A DNA stretch of 64,000 bases, taken from the NCBI GenBank assembly GCA_036023115.1, contig JAYKKT010000064.1, positions 9,141,001 through 9,205,000 on the forward strand, written 5' to 3'. A program made the translations under genes and the position numbers. Shown in pieces: positions 1 to 13,000 of this stretch (positions are counted from its first letter, which is position 1; each line of letters opens with the position of its first letter). The notes beneath the pieces were generated by a model that was not told the origin of the DNA, made no database searches, and worked only from the letters and a program-made list of their open reading frames with translations. The DNA comes from Brasenia schreberi. Taxonomy: Eukaryota; Streptophyta; Magnoliopsida; Nymphaeales; Cabombaceae.

Positions 1-3000
1 ATTTATTGTATTTTCTCTTTATTTTTTCCTTTTTTAAAGCTAAAAGTGAATTATGTTGGGAAAATTGATTGAGTTAAAGAATCAGAGGAAGATCCCTATA
101 GAAATTACAAGGCTGGAAATGGGGCCTTTGGGATATCAAGGCAAGCTGAATTTGAGCAATGCGGAGAAGCTTAGGCACTATGATCAATATTGGATCATGT
201 CATGGAAGTCGATGAGATGCAATGGGAACAGGGAAGCGTATCATTTTGCCTAAGCATGGTGTGTTGGTTCTTTCATTTGACAGTCATAGTCAGGTGTCTC
301 TCAATTCTCAAGCTTTATCCTTGTGTAAGAGTCACGAGGGACTACTTCCTATTTCTTTAATCGTATTATCATGAAGTCTTTAGTGAAAATTCAATGCTCC
401 AGGTTCAGTCTTCTGCTTGAGATTAGTAACCTTAAGTGACATGCAGATTGCATTCTTGGAGGCATTTCAGTGGAAAAGAGATAAAGCAGGTTATTGGATA
501 CATGGAAGCGGGTTAATCTTTGGGCATGGATGGGTTTAGGGTGGATACTTAAAAGAATTATCTAATTAGGATATCTAAATTAACTCATTGCAAGGATCGT
601 GCTCAATTACTGTAAAATGCCTGAAGCTATGTGGGTGATGCTAATGGAACTAAAACGTATTAGATTAGCTAATTTAATTAGGAGTACCTAATGTTAGTTT
701 CTTGTGCATGAGGAAATATTCATGATTAAGGGAGGCGCAAATACCAGCCTTGCATGCGTAGCATATATTTAACAAAACAAGGCATGTCAACTCACAATTT
801 GTCCGAGATGTGTCATATTAGCCGCCAAGTTAGAAACAACATGCAACTTGGCAGTAACCCAAACTGGGCCTCTTTTATTGTGCGTGAATTGAATAACTCT
901 GCTGAGGCACCAAGTAAGAAATGGCGGCCGATTCATGTTGTTTTTCTTGTTTATAGTTTTTGTGGACCTTGGAAAAAGAAACTGTAGTTGATTAAACGGT
1001 GTGTGAAACCCTTCTTTTTCAATCTAACCATAGCTAATGGATCTCTAGGTTACCAGCTAAGCACAATTTCTTCGTGCAGCTCCTGGCATTTTATGGTTAT
1101 TCACTTTCCCTCCCTTCTAAATATGGCACTCTTTCCTTTCCTCTCTATAGTTCTCTTATGTCTGTAAAAACTAAATACCCACTTTCTGATGACCTTTTTG
1201 CTAATTAAAGGATATGCACCCGATGTCACAGCCCACAATATGCTCCAATACATCTCACTGATCCAGATCTGCGTAACTATGGAAACAGGCAGAGCTTAAC
1301 CAAAACTTATATCCAAATTCCACCTTTTTAATATGTTGATATAGACCATTGCTTGTATTTCTCGATCACATTTGGTTCATTCATTTACTGTGGACTTCTC
1401 TACGCTTCAGTCATGGGCAATTCTTCTCTAACTTGTACTCTTTTGTGGGTAAAACACATGTCATGCAGCACTGGTATATGCATGACTGCAGATTCACCCA
1501 AACATTTATTAACACTGAATAGATTAGTCCTAGTAGTTCTGATCCATCATCAGCTTATGGTTGATTGGTGACAGTTGATCTGATTTGAAATAACTGGGTG
1601 TGTCATGGTTGCTCAAGACCAATATGAATCTAATTAGACTGTATTTTCACTTTCAGCTTGGTTCAAATAAGTTTTGAATTTCATGAATATAATTCTAGAC
1701 TGTTTAATCTCTAATTGAAGGTTTTTCTCGTTTGTTAGTAATAAAGTAATAAGTAACTGTTTAACTTGGCCTAGTTGCAAGGTAACTGACTTGAACCACC
1801 GAGTTACATGGGACTGATCAAGGAGAGAGTTCTGAAACTGCGAACCTTGTTTGCTAGTCTCTTCTCATCCCAAGTCTTTCAAGTGTGCTTTATAAGATGA
1901 TATTCATACAAAAAAAATTTACTGTTTGGATTTATGTCACTAGAGTTTTGTGCTTCTTTTGTAGTTAGAGACTTCACAAACTGCTCTGGAAATCATGAAT
2001 TGCATTTAAGGAACATATCAGAATTTATCAATTTGCCTTACATAATGAACCATTTCCTGGAAATCATGAATCCTTACATATTGAACAATTTCCCATTGTA
2101 TCATGTATAGAGCCTCCACTTCTACAAAATGCTGTTTCCTTGATCTCTCAGAACACATCTAAGCATATCAATAGCAAAACTTTTATGTGATTCATGCCAT
2201 CTAGGTCAAACTCATGCAAAGTCATTGTTATGAAAACATTGTTAACGATAATACACTGCAGCACATTAAAAGAAGACTGGCTGAAATTGGAAGGAAAGTA
2301 GGTTATCTGGAGAGTGTTCAAGCTAAACCCATGTTTTTTTTCTAATACTAGGACATGAGGTGATGCCAGAGCAGCCGAGATTAAGATAAGCAACTGCGTG
2401 ACTTAGACAAGAGAAGCCAAACTCTGATTGAATGTAACCTCAAGATGTTAACTGAAGGAAATGTCAACATGTGTCTCGCCAAAGCATTTCTTGTTTGTGA
2501 ACCATCAAATGTTTCCTTCGTGTCTTGCATTCTCGTTTATCCATAACAATCAAATGAACCAAGGAAGGATCCTCGACTTACATGCCAGAAGTTTGCTCAA
2601 ATATATGTAATGGCTCACCAAATTATCTCCACCACCTTCACTGCTATAATGCAAATAGGAGAGGACAAATGAATGCTTTCATATGTCTATTTTTTAGTAG
2701 GTGGGACTTGTTTTCTTTTGCATCTGGTATCGTTTGTGGCTTTTATTCTGTAATTTGCAGTCCTACTGGAATGAAACAAAGATAATTCATGATACTAAGT
2801 TCTCTTAGGCAATCATAATTTAGAATTCACGTTTCGGTAGAGATTTTTTATGTGCTTTCTTTTAATCTGTTTATTTTCACAAACCGTTGTTCTGAGTATC
2901 AGAAGCAATTTTGGATCCTTGCCAATTCTCTAGCGTACCTATGTTGATGACTTAGAAACTCCACATGTGGGGACTAGATTTCCCGTATATGGTTGGCTTT

Positions 3001-3052
3001 TGTTTCTTTTTCTTCCTTTCATCCAACTTATCTGGAAATTGTGATATGCCAG
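1..3052 (+). other. Non-coding stretch upstream of the CDPK exons
   Basis: No exon could be supported here. The next recognisable sequence, at 3053, begins exactly at an intron boundary that is conserved in calcium-dependent protein kinases, so this stretch is probably a large intron of that gene or TE-expanded sequence. I looked for the end of the kinase domain and the autoinhibitory junction that should lie upstream and did not see them. Short open frames at 53-253 and 754-987 have no recognisable content. Confidence 0.5.
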
Positions 3053-4170
3053 GTTATAGCTGAAAGTCTTTCTGAAGAAGAAATAGGTGGACTAAAAGAA
3101 ATGTTTCATATGATAGATACTGATAATAGTGGCACCATCACGTTTGATGAGTTAAAGGCGGGTCTCAAAAAAGTGGGTTCTGAACTAATGGAATCTGAGA
3201 TTAGGTCCCTGATGGATGCGGTGAGGAAAATTATAAATGACATCATTACAGCTCCGACATCCTTGTCAACAACTCATATTAACAGTCATTTGGTGCATGG
3301 CAGGCTGATATTGACAATAACGGTAGCATCGATTATGGAGAATTCCTTGCCGCAACTATTCATTTGAACAAGATGGAGAAAGAAGAGACCTTATTCTCAG
3401 CTTTTTCATTCTTTGACAAGGATGGGAGTGGTTACATTACTATTGACGAACTCCAACATGCATGTGCTCAATTTGGTTTGACTGATGTTCACCTTGATGA
3501 AATGATCAAGGAAATCGACCAAGATAATGTACTCTCTCTCTCTCTCAAAGTCAAAATTATTCGTTTGCTACATATGCACCTTTGTTTCTTTATTCCTACT
3601 ACTGCTTGATTACCAGCCATTCTGTCCCTTTAGCAATGCATATTGTTTGAACGTTCAGATGCTTGTTGGCCCTTGTTTCTCCTGGGCCCTAGAGTTCTAA
3701 TTTGCATCTCTTCATATTTGCGATTCTCGTTTGTCGATTTTGCATAGATTAGTGCAACCCATCTTGCAGGATCTGCCTGGGAAGAGTTTTCAAAGCCATC
3801 TAACTTGATAATGATTGTGAATCTCATGAATTATGTAAATCTAAGATGCTGAAATTAATTCTTTTCAGAACTTTCTTTGGATAACAATACCTTTTAGAAC
3901 ATTCGATTGAACGTTTCTGTGGTTCTTGTAGATATGACAAAGTCATGAATCATGTACCTCCAAATGGTTCAGCTTGAAGTTCTTCATTGGCTGTCTGAGT
4001 TTTTTCAATAGTTGACTTCTTCCCCCAAATCCTTTATTTTGCAGGATGGTCGAATAGATTATGCTGAATTTGCTGCTATGATGAGGAAAGGCACTGGAGG
4101 TATTGGGAGGAAAACAATGAGGAACAGTTTGTATGCTAGCTTTCGAGATGCATTGAAAATTGCTGACTAA
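3053..4170 (+). CDS. Calcium-dependent protein kinase, C-terminal EF-hand exons (partial gene)
   Basis: This is the calmodulin-like regulatory end of a CDPK, which binds Ca2+ and releases autoinhibition of the attached Ser/Thr kinase. Three exons join in frame: 3053-3220 (56 codons), 3304-3528 (75 codons) and 4045-4170 (41 codons plus TAA). All three acceptors are AG and both donors are GT. The first exon opens with [11 protein letters not shown], the conserved junction where the autoinhibitory segment meets EF-hand 1. Four EF-hand loops are visible: [36 protein letters not shown], and a fourth split by an intron, [12 protein letters not shown]. The basic tail GRKTMRNSL resembles subgroup I CDPKs. 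The kinase domain and N-terminus are not recognisable in the 3 kb upstream, so the gene either continues left of the window or is a 3' fragment. Nothing in the visible exons is broken. Confidence 0.9.
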
Positions 4171-5284
4171 TACTCCCAGGAAGCACAACTTGAGTGTTCT
4201 TACTAGATGTAGATGTCGAGGCATACCAACAATCTTCTTGAAAAACTATCACGTTCTCTATCTGGTGAGAATTTACTTGCATAATGTAGTAAATGTTTTC
4301 AAAGCGCTCATGGTCCTTTAGCTTGTGTCCTTGCCAACAGAAAGCATATTTGATTCACTTGGTATGATTCAAGCCTGAGAGAAACCTGCTATGCATTTTC
4401 AAGGAAACTTGGATTCCTTTATACACGGCAAAGATATCCGCTTAATTATTTCAGTTGGATCCTTATAGTTAGAAATAGAAATATGCAAATATTAATTTCA
4501 ATATATAAAAACAATATCTACTGAAAACAATTTTGTGCTTGTATGCTTCCTTTTAATCGATGACCTAGGTTTGGCTATCTATGGTAGAATTGAACTGGTC
4601 CTGGTAGACATAATTCAAGTCTTATTGCTGTGCATGTCCCTCCCTTTTTAGTCATTTCCAATTTCATCGTCCTTTTGGCTAAACTCAGGGAAGTGTCCTT
4701 GCCTTTTCCGTGGCCTTTCAAAAAGAGTCCAAACAGCTAACATTCAAGAAAAATCTCAATAGTTATGCTGCTATCATCAACGAGAAAAAAACAACCAAAG
4801 CCGAAACAGATACATCTGCTGACTTTGATATCAAAAGGATTTATATGTTTAAACCGTAAAGATGGAACCTATGCCCTTGATTTCCATAGAGTCTACTATT
4901 ACAAAGCTTGACTTTAAAGCATATCAATTGCTTTATAAGATCTGAAGATCAATGACAGTGGTTCTATATCCATTTCTTCAAACAATAAGTGGTGGCTAAG
5001 CTGACTATCCATTGTGCTTGAAGAGATGATTTTCATCCTTACTATATCAATCCCTCTACTTGTAAAAATAGGCTAGCTATTTGTTTAGGTAATTTATGTA
5101 TAGAGATGTAATTTGCTCATTTTTCCTCTTGAAGAAGGTGAATGACTTTGGTCGAAGTCCAAATCATTTGACCTATGTTTCTTAAACTAATCAGTCAACC
5201 AACCACTCTACCTTCTAGTTGGTTGGTTGGGCTCTTGAATAAGGTGTACAACAGGGAGTCTCGCCCCCAGCCTCCCTTTCTCAT

Positions 5285-5390
5285 CTGGCTAGAGGAACGT
5301 CTCACAAGTTAAAGGTCATGAGTTAGATCCATGGGGGGGCATGCATCCAGCTTTGGTTCGCCCCATTGTACCAAAACAAGAGGAATCAAT
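5285..5390 (+). mobile_element. tRNA-derived SINE, family B (diverged copy)
   Basis: The core reads TCACAAGTTAAAGGTCATGA followed by a pyrimidine-purine tract, a CATGCATCCAGCTTTGG block and a GTACCAAAAC tail. The same order of blocks occurs at 47842-47957 (+), 41625-41745 (-) and 50959-51066 (+). The central block resembles a degenerate tRNA B box. No clean target-site duplication was found. Confidence 0.5.
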
Positions 5391-5864
5391 GTACCTTTTC
5401 TCTTTCATCCCATTTACTTTCATTATAAGTGTCAAGGTAGAAAACATAGATTAATTTGGTTAGCTTAGTGATAAGAGAGAAATAATTAAAGTTTAAAAAA
5501 ATTGAAGGTTAGTAGAAAATATGGGTATCCAGTATATCTTGCAACCAGCACTCGTTGCCATCCACGACCAAGCGAGGCTAGATCTTTATCTGGTCTCATG
5601 GGTTTCTTCTAATCTTGCTTTGTTTTCCTTAATCTGATTGAACGGCTCGGACTATCGGCAACATTGTCCACAAATGCTTGACAGCTCAAAAAAATTTCAT
5701 GTTTGGCTTGTTAGCTTATTTGAGCCAAGCCCAACATAGGAAGAGTAATCTTTTATGGCTTTCCCAACAATGAAAAGTTGATTATTTAGTTACATTATGC
5801 CCGCCCAATCATTTTGTTAACATGGTTTTATTTGCTTATATATATATATAAACTATAAGTAGCG

Positions 5865-5935
5865 CGAAGAGCAATCGCTCACCTGGCGAAGAGGTCGACA
5901 AGCAAGTTGAAGGTCATGACTCCCAAAAGTAAAAA
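5865..5935 (+). mobile_element. Possible 5' part of a family B SINE
   Basis: The stretch contains ATCGCTCACCTGGCGAAGAGG followed by CAAGTTGAAGGTCATGACTC, the same A-region and core arrangement as other family B copies. The right half is missing. Confidence 0.35.
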
Positions 5936-7599
5936 CTATGAGCGCTAAACTACATGATCTAGACGAGCCGAATCGAACCAAATGCAACTGTTTATCTCAG
6001 TTCGTAAAGTTTATTAAGCTATTTGATGTTGCCTGATTCGGATCATGAGCCGAACATGAATGATCAAACTGAATCGAGCCAAACAATGAGCAACTCAATT
6101 CATTTGCCAAAGCCTACTCAAGATGCTCTCAGCATGACATATTGACATTATTAGAAAAGTAATTTGGTATTGTAACAAATAGTTAATTTCTTCTCACTCA
6201 ATAGAAAAGTCACACTTAATGGTGTAATTTCGTGGTTCACTTCTCATTCATTCGAGTCAACCTATACACAACCCGATTTTCTCATGTTGCTTTGGGTGGA
6301 CACCAACACAAATCTCTCGGATCGTGTCCATGTCCAGTTTTTGTGTTGGGTATTTCTAGCAGTTCCGTGTTTCAGTATCTGTTAATGATGTCTCATCGCA
6401 TTAAATGAACCCATGCAAGATCCAAACTTGTTTTCGTGTTACTTGGCAGGAAAAGAACACGTTGCGTTCTTCTCTTGTTCTTCTGTCTTGTCTCATATCG
6501 CCAAAAACTTTGGTCACATTGCGCTCACGCCCGTTGTCATCAGTATTGAACACAACCGGACTACTCCGAATTGAATCTGTCCAAGGTGAAATTTTGTGTT
6601 TTGGACAGCAATTTTGTGTCGTTAAATGAGGGTCAATTTGGATTACAACCAGATTTCTGCGAAGAACTGAGCGAACATAACACGAAACACAAAGAAGGGA
6701 TCAGGTTTCACTTTACATGCACTACTATTTCTCTCACTTGGCCTATGACCTTTATGTGGATCAAGTATACAGACCCATAAAAGACTCGTACCAAAGGCCG
6801 AAGGCCACCGTGTGATCGGTGTCTAATCAAAACCGACATAGACCAGCCTTCACTAAGGTTCGTAATAACAACAGCAAAGGTTCGTAATAACATCAGCAGA
6901 AACAAGAACACAAGTTCCCAAGAAAGAAAGCTCGCAATGAAGTAAGCAGAGTACTTGAATGCACACTCGGTCCTATGGAAAGAACAACACCCATAGTCAA
7001 CATGTAGTAAGAACCATAAAAGAGGGATGACGGAAAGGCATGAGGACCTAAAAACTTAAGTAGATGACGAGAAGGCTCGATCGTCTCGATGAAGTTGTTA
7101 CATCAGTTGTTGTGTTCATCATCATCCTCATGTTTATCCAAAGAACTTGCTTGTTAAAGAAGCAGGTTAACACTTCATCAAACACATCAGGGTGAACAAT
7201 AAGAATCACATACATATGCACTGCAAACACGTCATCCCAAAGTTCGTCTGCGTTGTATCATAAAGTAAATTGCTTCACAACCCTATGCCCATGTAGCTAG
7301 AAATTTGTACACCCATATTGAAGAAATTTGTGGAAATCCATGTCTAATACCCAAAAGCAGGTTCTTTCATATTTACAGGTTATGAAAGAGAAAAACAAAA
7401 GCAAATTAACAAAGGTCAAGGAAAATACTGATAGAAGATCACCATAACCCACAACGTAGATCATCTCAATTGCAAACAGCCAATGCAAAAGTTGAAGTCT
7501 AAAACCACTGGCACTCTACAATGGAAATAGAATCATCGTTTCCCCATATATAAAAGAAAATAAGTAATATTCTGCAATTCCATACAGAAAATTCATTCT

Positions 7600-8000
7600 T
7601 TTCCTGCTCGGAATCGGAATTACTCCTTATATTCTCCCGCTGATCGAGCGGGATCGAAGGGAGTTGACGCGATCGGAGACGCTAGAGTCTATCTGTAGCG
7701 ATACGGAGTCATCGTCGACCGGCGGCGGCCTCGGCGTTCCAATACAACCGAACATCGATCAAAGCCGTTCGAATCATCAAAGAGTTGATTTCGGGTGTTT
7801 CTTTCTTCCCTATGTCCGATTTCAACGAGGAGAACCGCGGAAGCAACAACAGTAACATCGGATGAAGCGGCAGCAGCGACAGTAGTATTCAGGAAGCGTG
7901 GAAACCGTCGTAAAGGTCGTCTCCATCAACCCCGTGTGAGAGAGATGCCGTCGTCTTGCAATCTCCACCCTAGATATTGTTACACTTAACGATGTGTACG
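7600..8000. other. GC-richer island, possible gene-derived fragment
   Basis: Base composition changes sharply to GC-rich with several CG dinucleotides, unlike the AT-rich flanks. Overlapping short frames at 7664-7855 and 7795-7989 are present but encode low-complexity Ser/Thr/Ala-rich peptides with no recognised domain. It could be the first exon or leader of a plant gene, or a captured fragment in a transposon. Confidence 0.3.
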
Positions 8001-8257
8001 AGATATTTAATCATTCGAGGAACAACTTATTGGATTGATTGGAAAAGATAAGCGTTAATGACAAAGTGCTAGATATCAAAGTTATTAAGTTTGAGGTACT
8101 CCTACTCCAAAGTACTTTTTTTTAAAAAGAGAAGTAACAAAAATAAGATTTTATTATATTTATTGTACAAAATAGGTTATATATTATATCATGATAAATA
8201 TAGAGACAAGGTATCAATAAAGATCATACATCTATTGGCACATGATGTTTAAGTATC

Positions 8258-8534
8258 GACAATTATGCTTAGGATACAACAACATTAGCATACTTATATA
8301 TGGAGCTATGAAAATAATCTCAAATAGAAGCATAACAACTTAGTGCATATATTTCTTTACTTAGCATAGAACTAGTGTGTCAACCCTTCAATGAGCTATT
8401 GACAATTATGCTTAGGGTACAACAACATTAGCATACTTATATATGGAGCTATGAAAATAATCTCAAATAGAAGCATAATAACTTAGTGCATACATTTTTT
8501 TACTTAGCATAGAGCTAGTGTGTCAACCCTTCAA
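8258..8534 (+). repeat. Direct tandem duplication, period 143 bp
   Basis: Two units start at 8258 and 8401 with GACAATTATGCTTAGG(A/G)TAC. They stay aligned to the end at TGTCAACCCTTCAA (8390 and 8533) with only a handful of substitutions and no length change, so the duplication is fairly recent. Confidence 0.9.
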
Positions 8535-9053
8535 ATAGTACTTTTTTTACTTCATGTAAGAATAGATCCATGGAATAAGTGTGTCATATATCTTTTATAT
8601 AGTCATTTTTCATAATTGAATAACTGTTTTAATTATAGACGGACGTTTCTTATTCTTTAAAATTAGCATGCAACTAGAATGGCTATATGAGAAACCATGA
8701 GCAAACTAATAGATGAAAAATGTATGTCATGTCATAGGCAATCTCTTATTGATAGACTTACTAAGTACTATAAGCAATTGAATTTCATGACGGTCAAGTA
8801 AATAATTTATGAATCTATAACTATATTTTTATTTTTATATGAAACACAACTTATAATGTTATGCATTCTTATCTTTTATTTTATACAATACAGATTGACT
8901 AAAAGTCATATAGTTCTGTAAAGTATTTGAATTGGAATACATATAAGTTTTTAAGATACCATAAATGTATTTTAGATTTTGTTGAATGGTATATGTAAGA
9001 TTGTATAGTTTGATAATTCGACCTCCGTGAAGTCATGCTAATGGCACCGATAA

Positions 9054-9165
9054 AGCCCTCCATAGCAAATAAACTTCCAAAACCCATGCATATAAGATAT
9101 AGTACAAGTCACGTCCTCCATTGCAAATAAACCTCCATAACCCATGGGGATAAGGTATAGTACAA
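9054..9165 (+). repeat. Imperfect tandem duplication, about 61 bp
   Basis: The block CCTCCATAGCAAATAAACTTCC ending in AGATATAGTACAA is repeated about 61 bases later as CCTCCATTGCAAATAAACCTCC ending in AGGTATAGTACAA. Roughly 85-90% of positions agree by eye. Confidence 0.75.
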
Positions 9166-10599
9166 TGCTACTTTAACGGCACAACACTCACACAATTTTG
9201 AGTTTCAACACTTTGGTGTCTCAACAACATATCCTCATGAGTGCAACAAGTTGTACATGGAGTGATACATTCTTTAGACGCATTGATTTATCTTAAGAGA
9301 TTATATAAGTCAGTTGTGTCTTACTCGTCTTCCTCCATTTATGCAACATGATACAACATTCTTCATACATGTAAATAAATAATTATCTATATTATTGTGT
9401 CTTTAACTTTGTTTTGATTTGATTATAATACTAACTTTCTCATAATTACTTTCTTATACTAGTGTATGATTGCAGTATGTGATACACTAACACCAACTTT
9501 AGTACATTTAAAGAAAATGCTTTAGTAACCATGTATTGCTAGAGACATACAAACAATGTTGTCAATGAGCACATCGATTGACTATATATAAGGATGATTG
9601 TGAGGATGAATGAGTTTAATGTTGCAGATGATCTATGCGCTGGATGAACCATTGTATATGGGACTTACATCTTATATTTTAGATGTTTTCATATCATTCA
9701 TTAAAAGAAATGTAAATGATGTTTGTAATGAATAAAATTTTGGTTTGTCTCTCTTGGACCTCAATATAAACAACTATTATGAAATAATATTTTCATTTTA
9801 ATTGAAAAATAATTATATTTACAAATTGTAAATAACATCTAATTGTCATCTTCAATGTCATGTACAATATCAATTATAGGTGCTATACATCTCAATATGA
9901 AATGATTAATTAAAATTCTCAATACTTTCATGTCATTGTCATTGTTAAGATAGAAAGATAAAAGACATTGGAGAGTTATCGATCATGTGTATCTGCAAAA
10001 ACAAGTAGAGCATAAGAGAAGATTAATCACAAATTAGATAAATTAAATGCCTACATATATCAATTGGTGACAGTTGTATCGATTCACCATAATTACGGAG
10101 AAAATTGATCTTTTTAGCACATGACAACCCATGTAAATATCACAATGTACAACGACATGTTTTTGGGTGTGAACTTATTACCTTCATAAGATTGTACTCC
10201 CTTATAATAAGTCAAAATCATTTTGTGATACTCTTCTCTAAAGATTTGCTACAATATATTTTGTCACGTCAACGTAACGCTTAGTGATGATCCATGATTT
10301 TTTAAATAAACTCTTCAATTTTATAATTTAGAACTGTATCAACAAATATATTTATCTTCATATTGTATCAAATCTTTCAATTGAGTTACCGAAGAACACT
10401 TTTAACCTTTCGTGTGCACTTTCCACCTTACAGCCATTAATAAACAATCGTTATAAGATTCAAAAACAATAAATGATATATGTTCATTAATAACCAATTT
10501 TATAAATCATTAGTTGTACGAGTATCATAATGAATCACCCTATCTATCTCGGATAATGCTCTCTTTATATGGGTTCAACTACTACTCTTTAATATAATA

Positions 10600-13000
10600 G
10601 AGTTGTGAAGTTTGGACCGAATCGGGTTAAACAGACTTGATCTGATCCAATCAGGTCCTGCATGGGACCCAATACATGGGGAGCCTGTACACTGTAAACT
10701 TCAGTGTTGGCCACGACGCCCACCACTTCGCAGCAAGGAAGTCGACGACCGCCTTCCTACTGCGAGCATAAGAGAGAGATAGAGGGAGAGAAAGAGAGAG
10801 AAGAAAGAGAGAGCTAGAGAGAGAAATGACAAAAAAAGGAGGAAGATCGCTGTCAAATCTAGTGATCTTCGAAAAATGACTGATTGAAGGGGAAAAATGA
10901 CCAAATCCATCTCCTAAGCAGCCAAGGTATGGGAACCGCCCTTTTTCGCTCGTTTTATAGGTGAAATCGCCAGAAATGTTTTCGATGGGATTTTGGGTAA
11001 AAGGGGTTGTTGGTCACCCTTTTTTTATCTTTTTCGGCGAGACCACGGGCGGTGAATGGCTGCCATTGGGGCAAATGGTATGCCTTTCAGTGGTAGATGT
11101 GTTGTGGTGGTGGAAGGGAATGAACTAGCTAAAACTGAAGGTTTTGGCATCCAAACCAATGGCCAGCAAGTAGACCAACACATTGTGTCATGTCGGTTCA
11201 GATGACACCGAAACAATGTCCTTGTAGAGACACGATTCCATGTCCGAATTCGGGTCTACAGTGAATCGAAATCCATTTTAAAATAGATTTGGATTTGAAC
11301 TCTTCTACTAGATCCAAGCAGGACCATATAGATCCAGATTAGGGTTTTAGGGTTTTCAAACTCGTTTGAGATTCAATTTCGACGTGGTTTGAACTGTTGG
11401 GTTTGTATTTGAATATATAATAAGAATATTATATTTTTATCATGATTTAGGGATTAAATTGATGTGATTAAGGGGGAGTTAGTACTATTATATTTGGATC
11501 TGCATAGAAACGTCAGGTAGGTCGATGCGTTCTCTTTTCGGTTACATGCTAGAGGTATTTTTAATTGCTTTCAGATGATGCATAAGATTATGAAATATTT
11601 GTTAATGCTTTTAAATGGTATATATGTGTTGGTTTGTGAAATAGTATTTAAAATGTTTTGATGACTATATGGAAACATGGCATGAGTATGCTTGTGTGCG
11701 AGTAAACCACTTGATGGGTATAAATCTATCTTTCACGACATTATGAGACGTCGATGAATTATAGATGGACGTATTTGTTAGTATCAGCTCGTTGGTTGCC
11801 ATTATAGGCGAATGAAATACTATCAATATAGATATACTTTTCACGACAGTATATGACGTTAATGGATTGTAGATGGATGTATCAAATAGTCTTAACTCGT
11901 AGATGTGTTGAGTTATGTTGACTATTGCGTTGGTTAAGTTATTTTGTACTTATAGTTGCATTGGGCAACTCATGTCAGTTACGACATGCCTAAGTTGGGG
12001 ATAAGTGGAAGTAGTCGACGAGAGTAGAGAGTTTATGTATAGTAAAACGGATTTGATACTTGATTTTAATGTATAATTTTGATATGAATATGTTATTTTG
12101 ACATAACCAGATATATGTGACTGTTGTGGATGTAGATATGGTTATGTGGATCCTAGGAGATGGCTCAGTGGATGTTATTATGGATATGAAATGTGACTGG
12201 AGATATTGGTGTGATTATATGGTTAATGCATGACTCTATTAGTGAGATATCTGGATACTTTTGCCCCATGAACCCGAGGGGTTGTACTTGGTGGGCTCTT
12301 GTGAGGTACCAAGATCCTTAACTCGACACACTGAGAGCGTTGTCGGAGGTCACGTGGTTGGACAAGAGTATGGCACGGGCAACTACTACGGCATGACGGT
12401 GGTTTGTTACACTATAGAGTTTATGATATCAAAATTAAGTTGCATATTGATGAGTGTTTTATTATGCATGCATGTTTGGTAATGGTATTATTTTTGTTAG
12501 ATAATGTATATTTTCTAATTGCCTGATTTAAAATAATATATGTCTTTAGTATGATTATATGTGAAAAGTCACATTCATCTATGAGCATAGTGTGGTGTTT
12601 AGGTTTTATTTTATATTAATTTCAAGATATAGCCATTATAGGCATTGAGCACGTGAGACGTTGAAGCAAGACTTTGTCTTCCACGGTTAAATAATAGGAG
12701 TTGATAGGTTTCATGTAATTTTGAATTTCTTTATGTTGTACCATTGCCTTTGGATCTTAAACTGTTTATAAATTGTGAACTTTGAATGTGTCTTTGATTG
12801 TATGGTTTATGTCAACTTCATATTTGTTAACGGTTCATGGTTATCAACCACGTGGCATGGATGGGACCCTATGTCATGTTGGTTGACACTTGTGGGACTT
12901 TACAAGAGTAGAAGAAGATTTTTTTTTCACTTTAGTTCTATTACCTCCACTACCTCCTTATAACAACTCTCATCTCATAAGTAAATGACCTTCCTCTAAC
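10600..13000. other. Probable LTR or other retrotransposon-derived non-coding sequence
   Basis: This block is richer in GC than its flanks. It holds a GA-rich tract (10770-10825), a telomere-like AGGGTTTTAGGGTTTT stretch near 11341, an imperfect internal duplication near 11730-11890, and a conserved-looking stretch at 12260-12420 of the kind often seen in plant LTRs. No polymerase domain was found. The assignment is inferred only from composition and texture. Confidence 0.3.
11730..11890 (+). repeat. Imperfect tandem duplication
   Basis: CTTTCACGACATTATGAGACGT followed by TATAGATGGACGTAT recurs about 107 bases later as CTTTTCACGACAGTATATGACGT followed by TGTAGATGGATGTAT. It is an older and more diverged copy than the 8.3-kb duplication. 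Confidence 0.6.

Larger units (their letters stand above)
4171..7600. other. Intergenic, SINE traces, no gene seen
   Basis: The sequence downstream of the CDPK stop probably starts with its 3' UTR. Beyond that I see no exon. Two weak SINE-like pieces lie at about 5285-5390 and 5865-5935 and are listed separately. The open frames at 6405-6780 overlap each other and look random. Confidence 0.5.
8060..10600. other. AT-rich intergenic sequence, no gene seen
   Basis: Very AT-rich with stops in all frames. It contains two local duplications (8258-8534 and 9054-9165, listed separately). No domain or RNA gene is recognisable. Confidence 0.5.

Noticed and set aside
7664..7989. Ser/Thr-rich short frames in a GC island
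   Set aside because: No domain, two competing frames and no splice partner; kept only as a composition anomaly.
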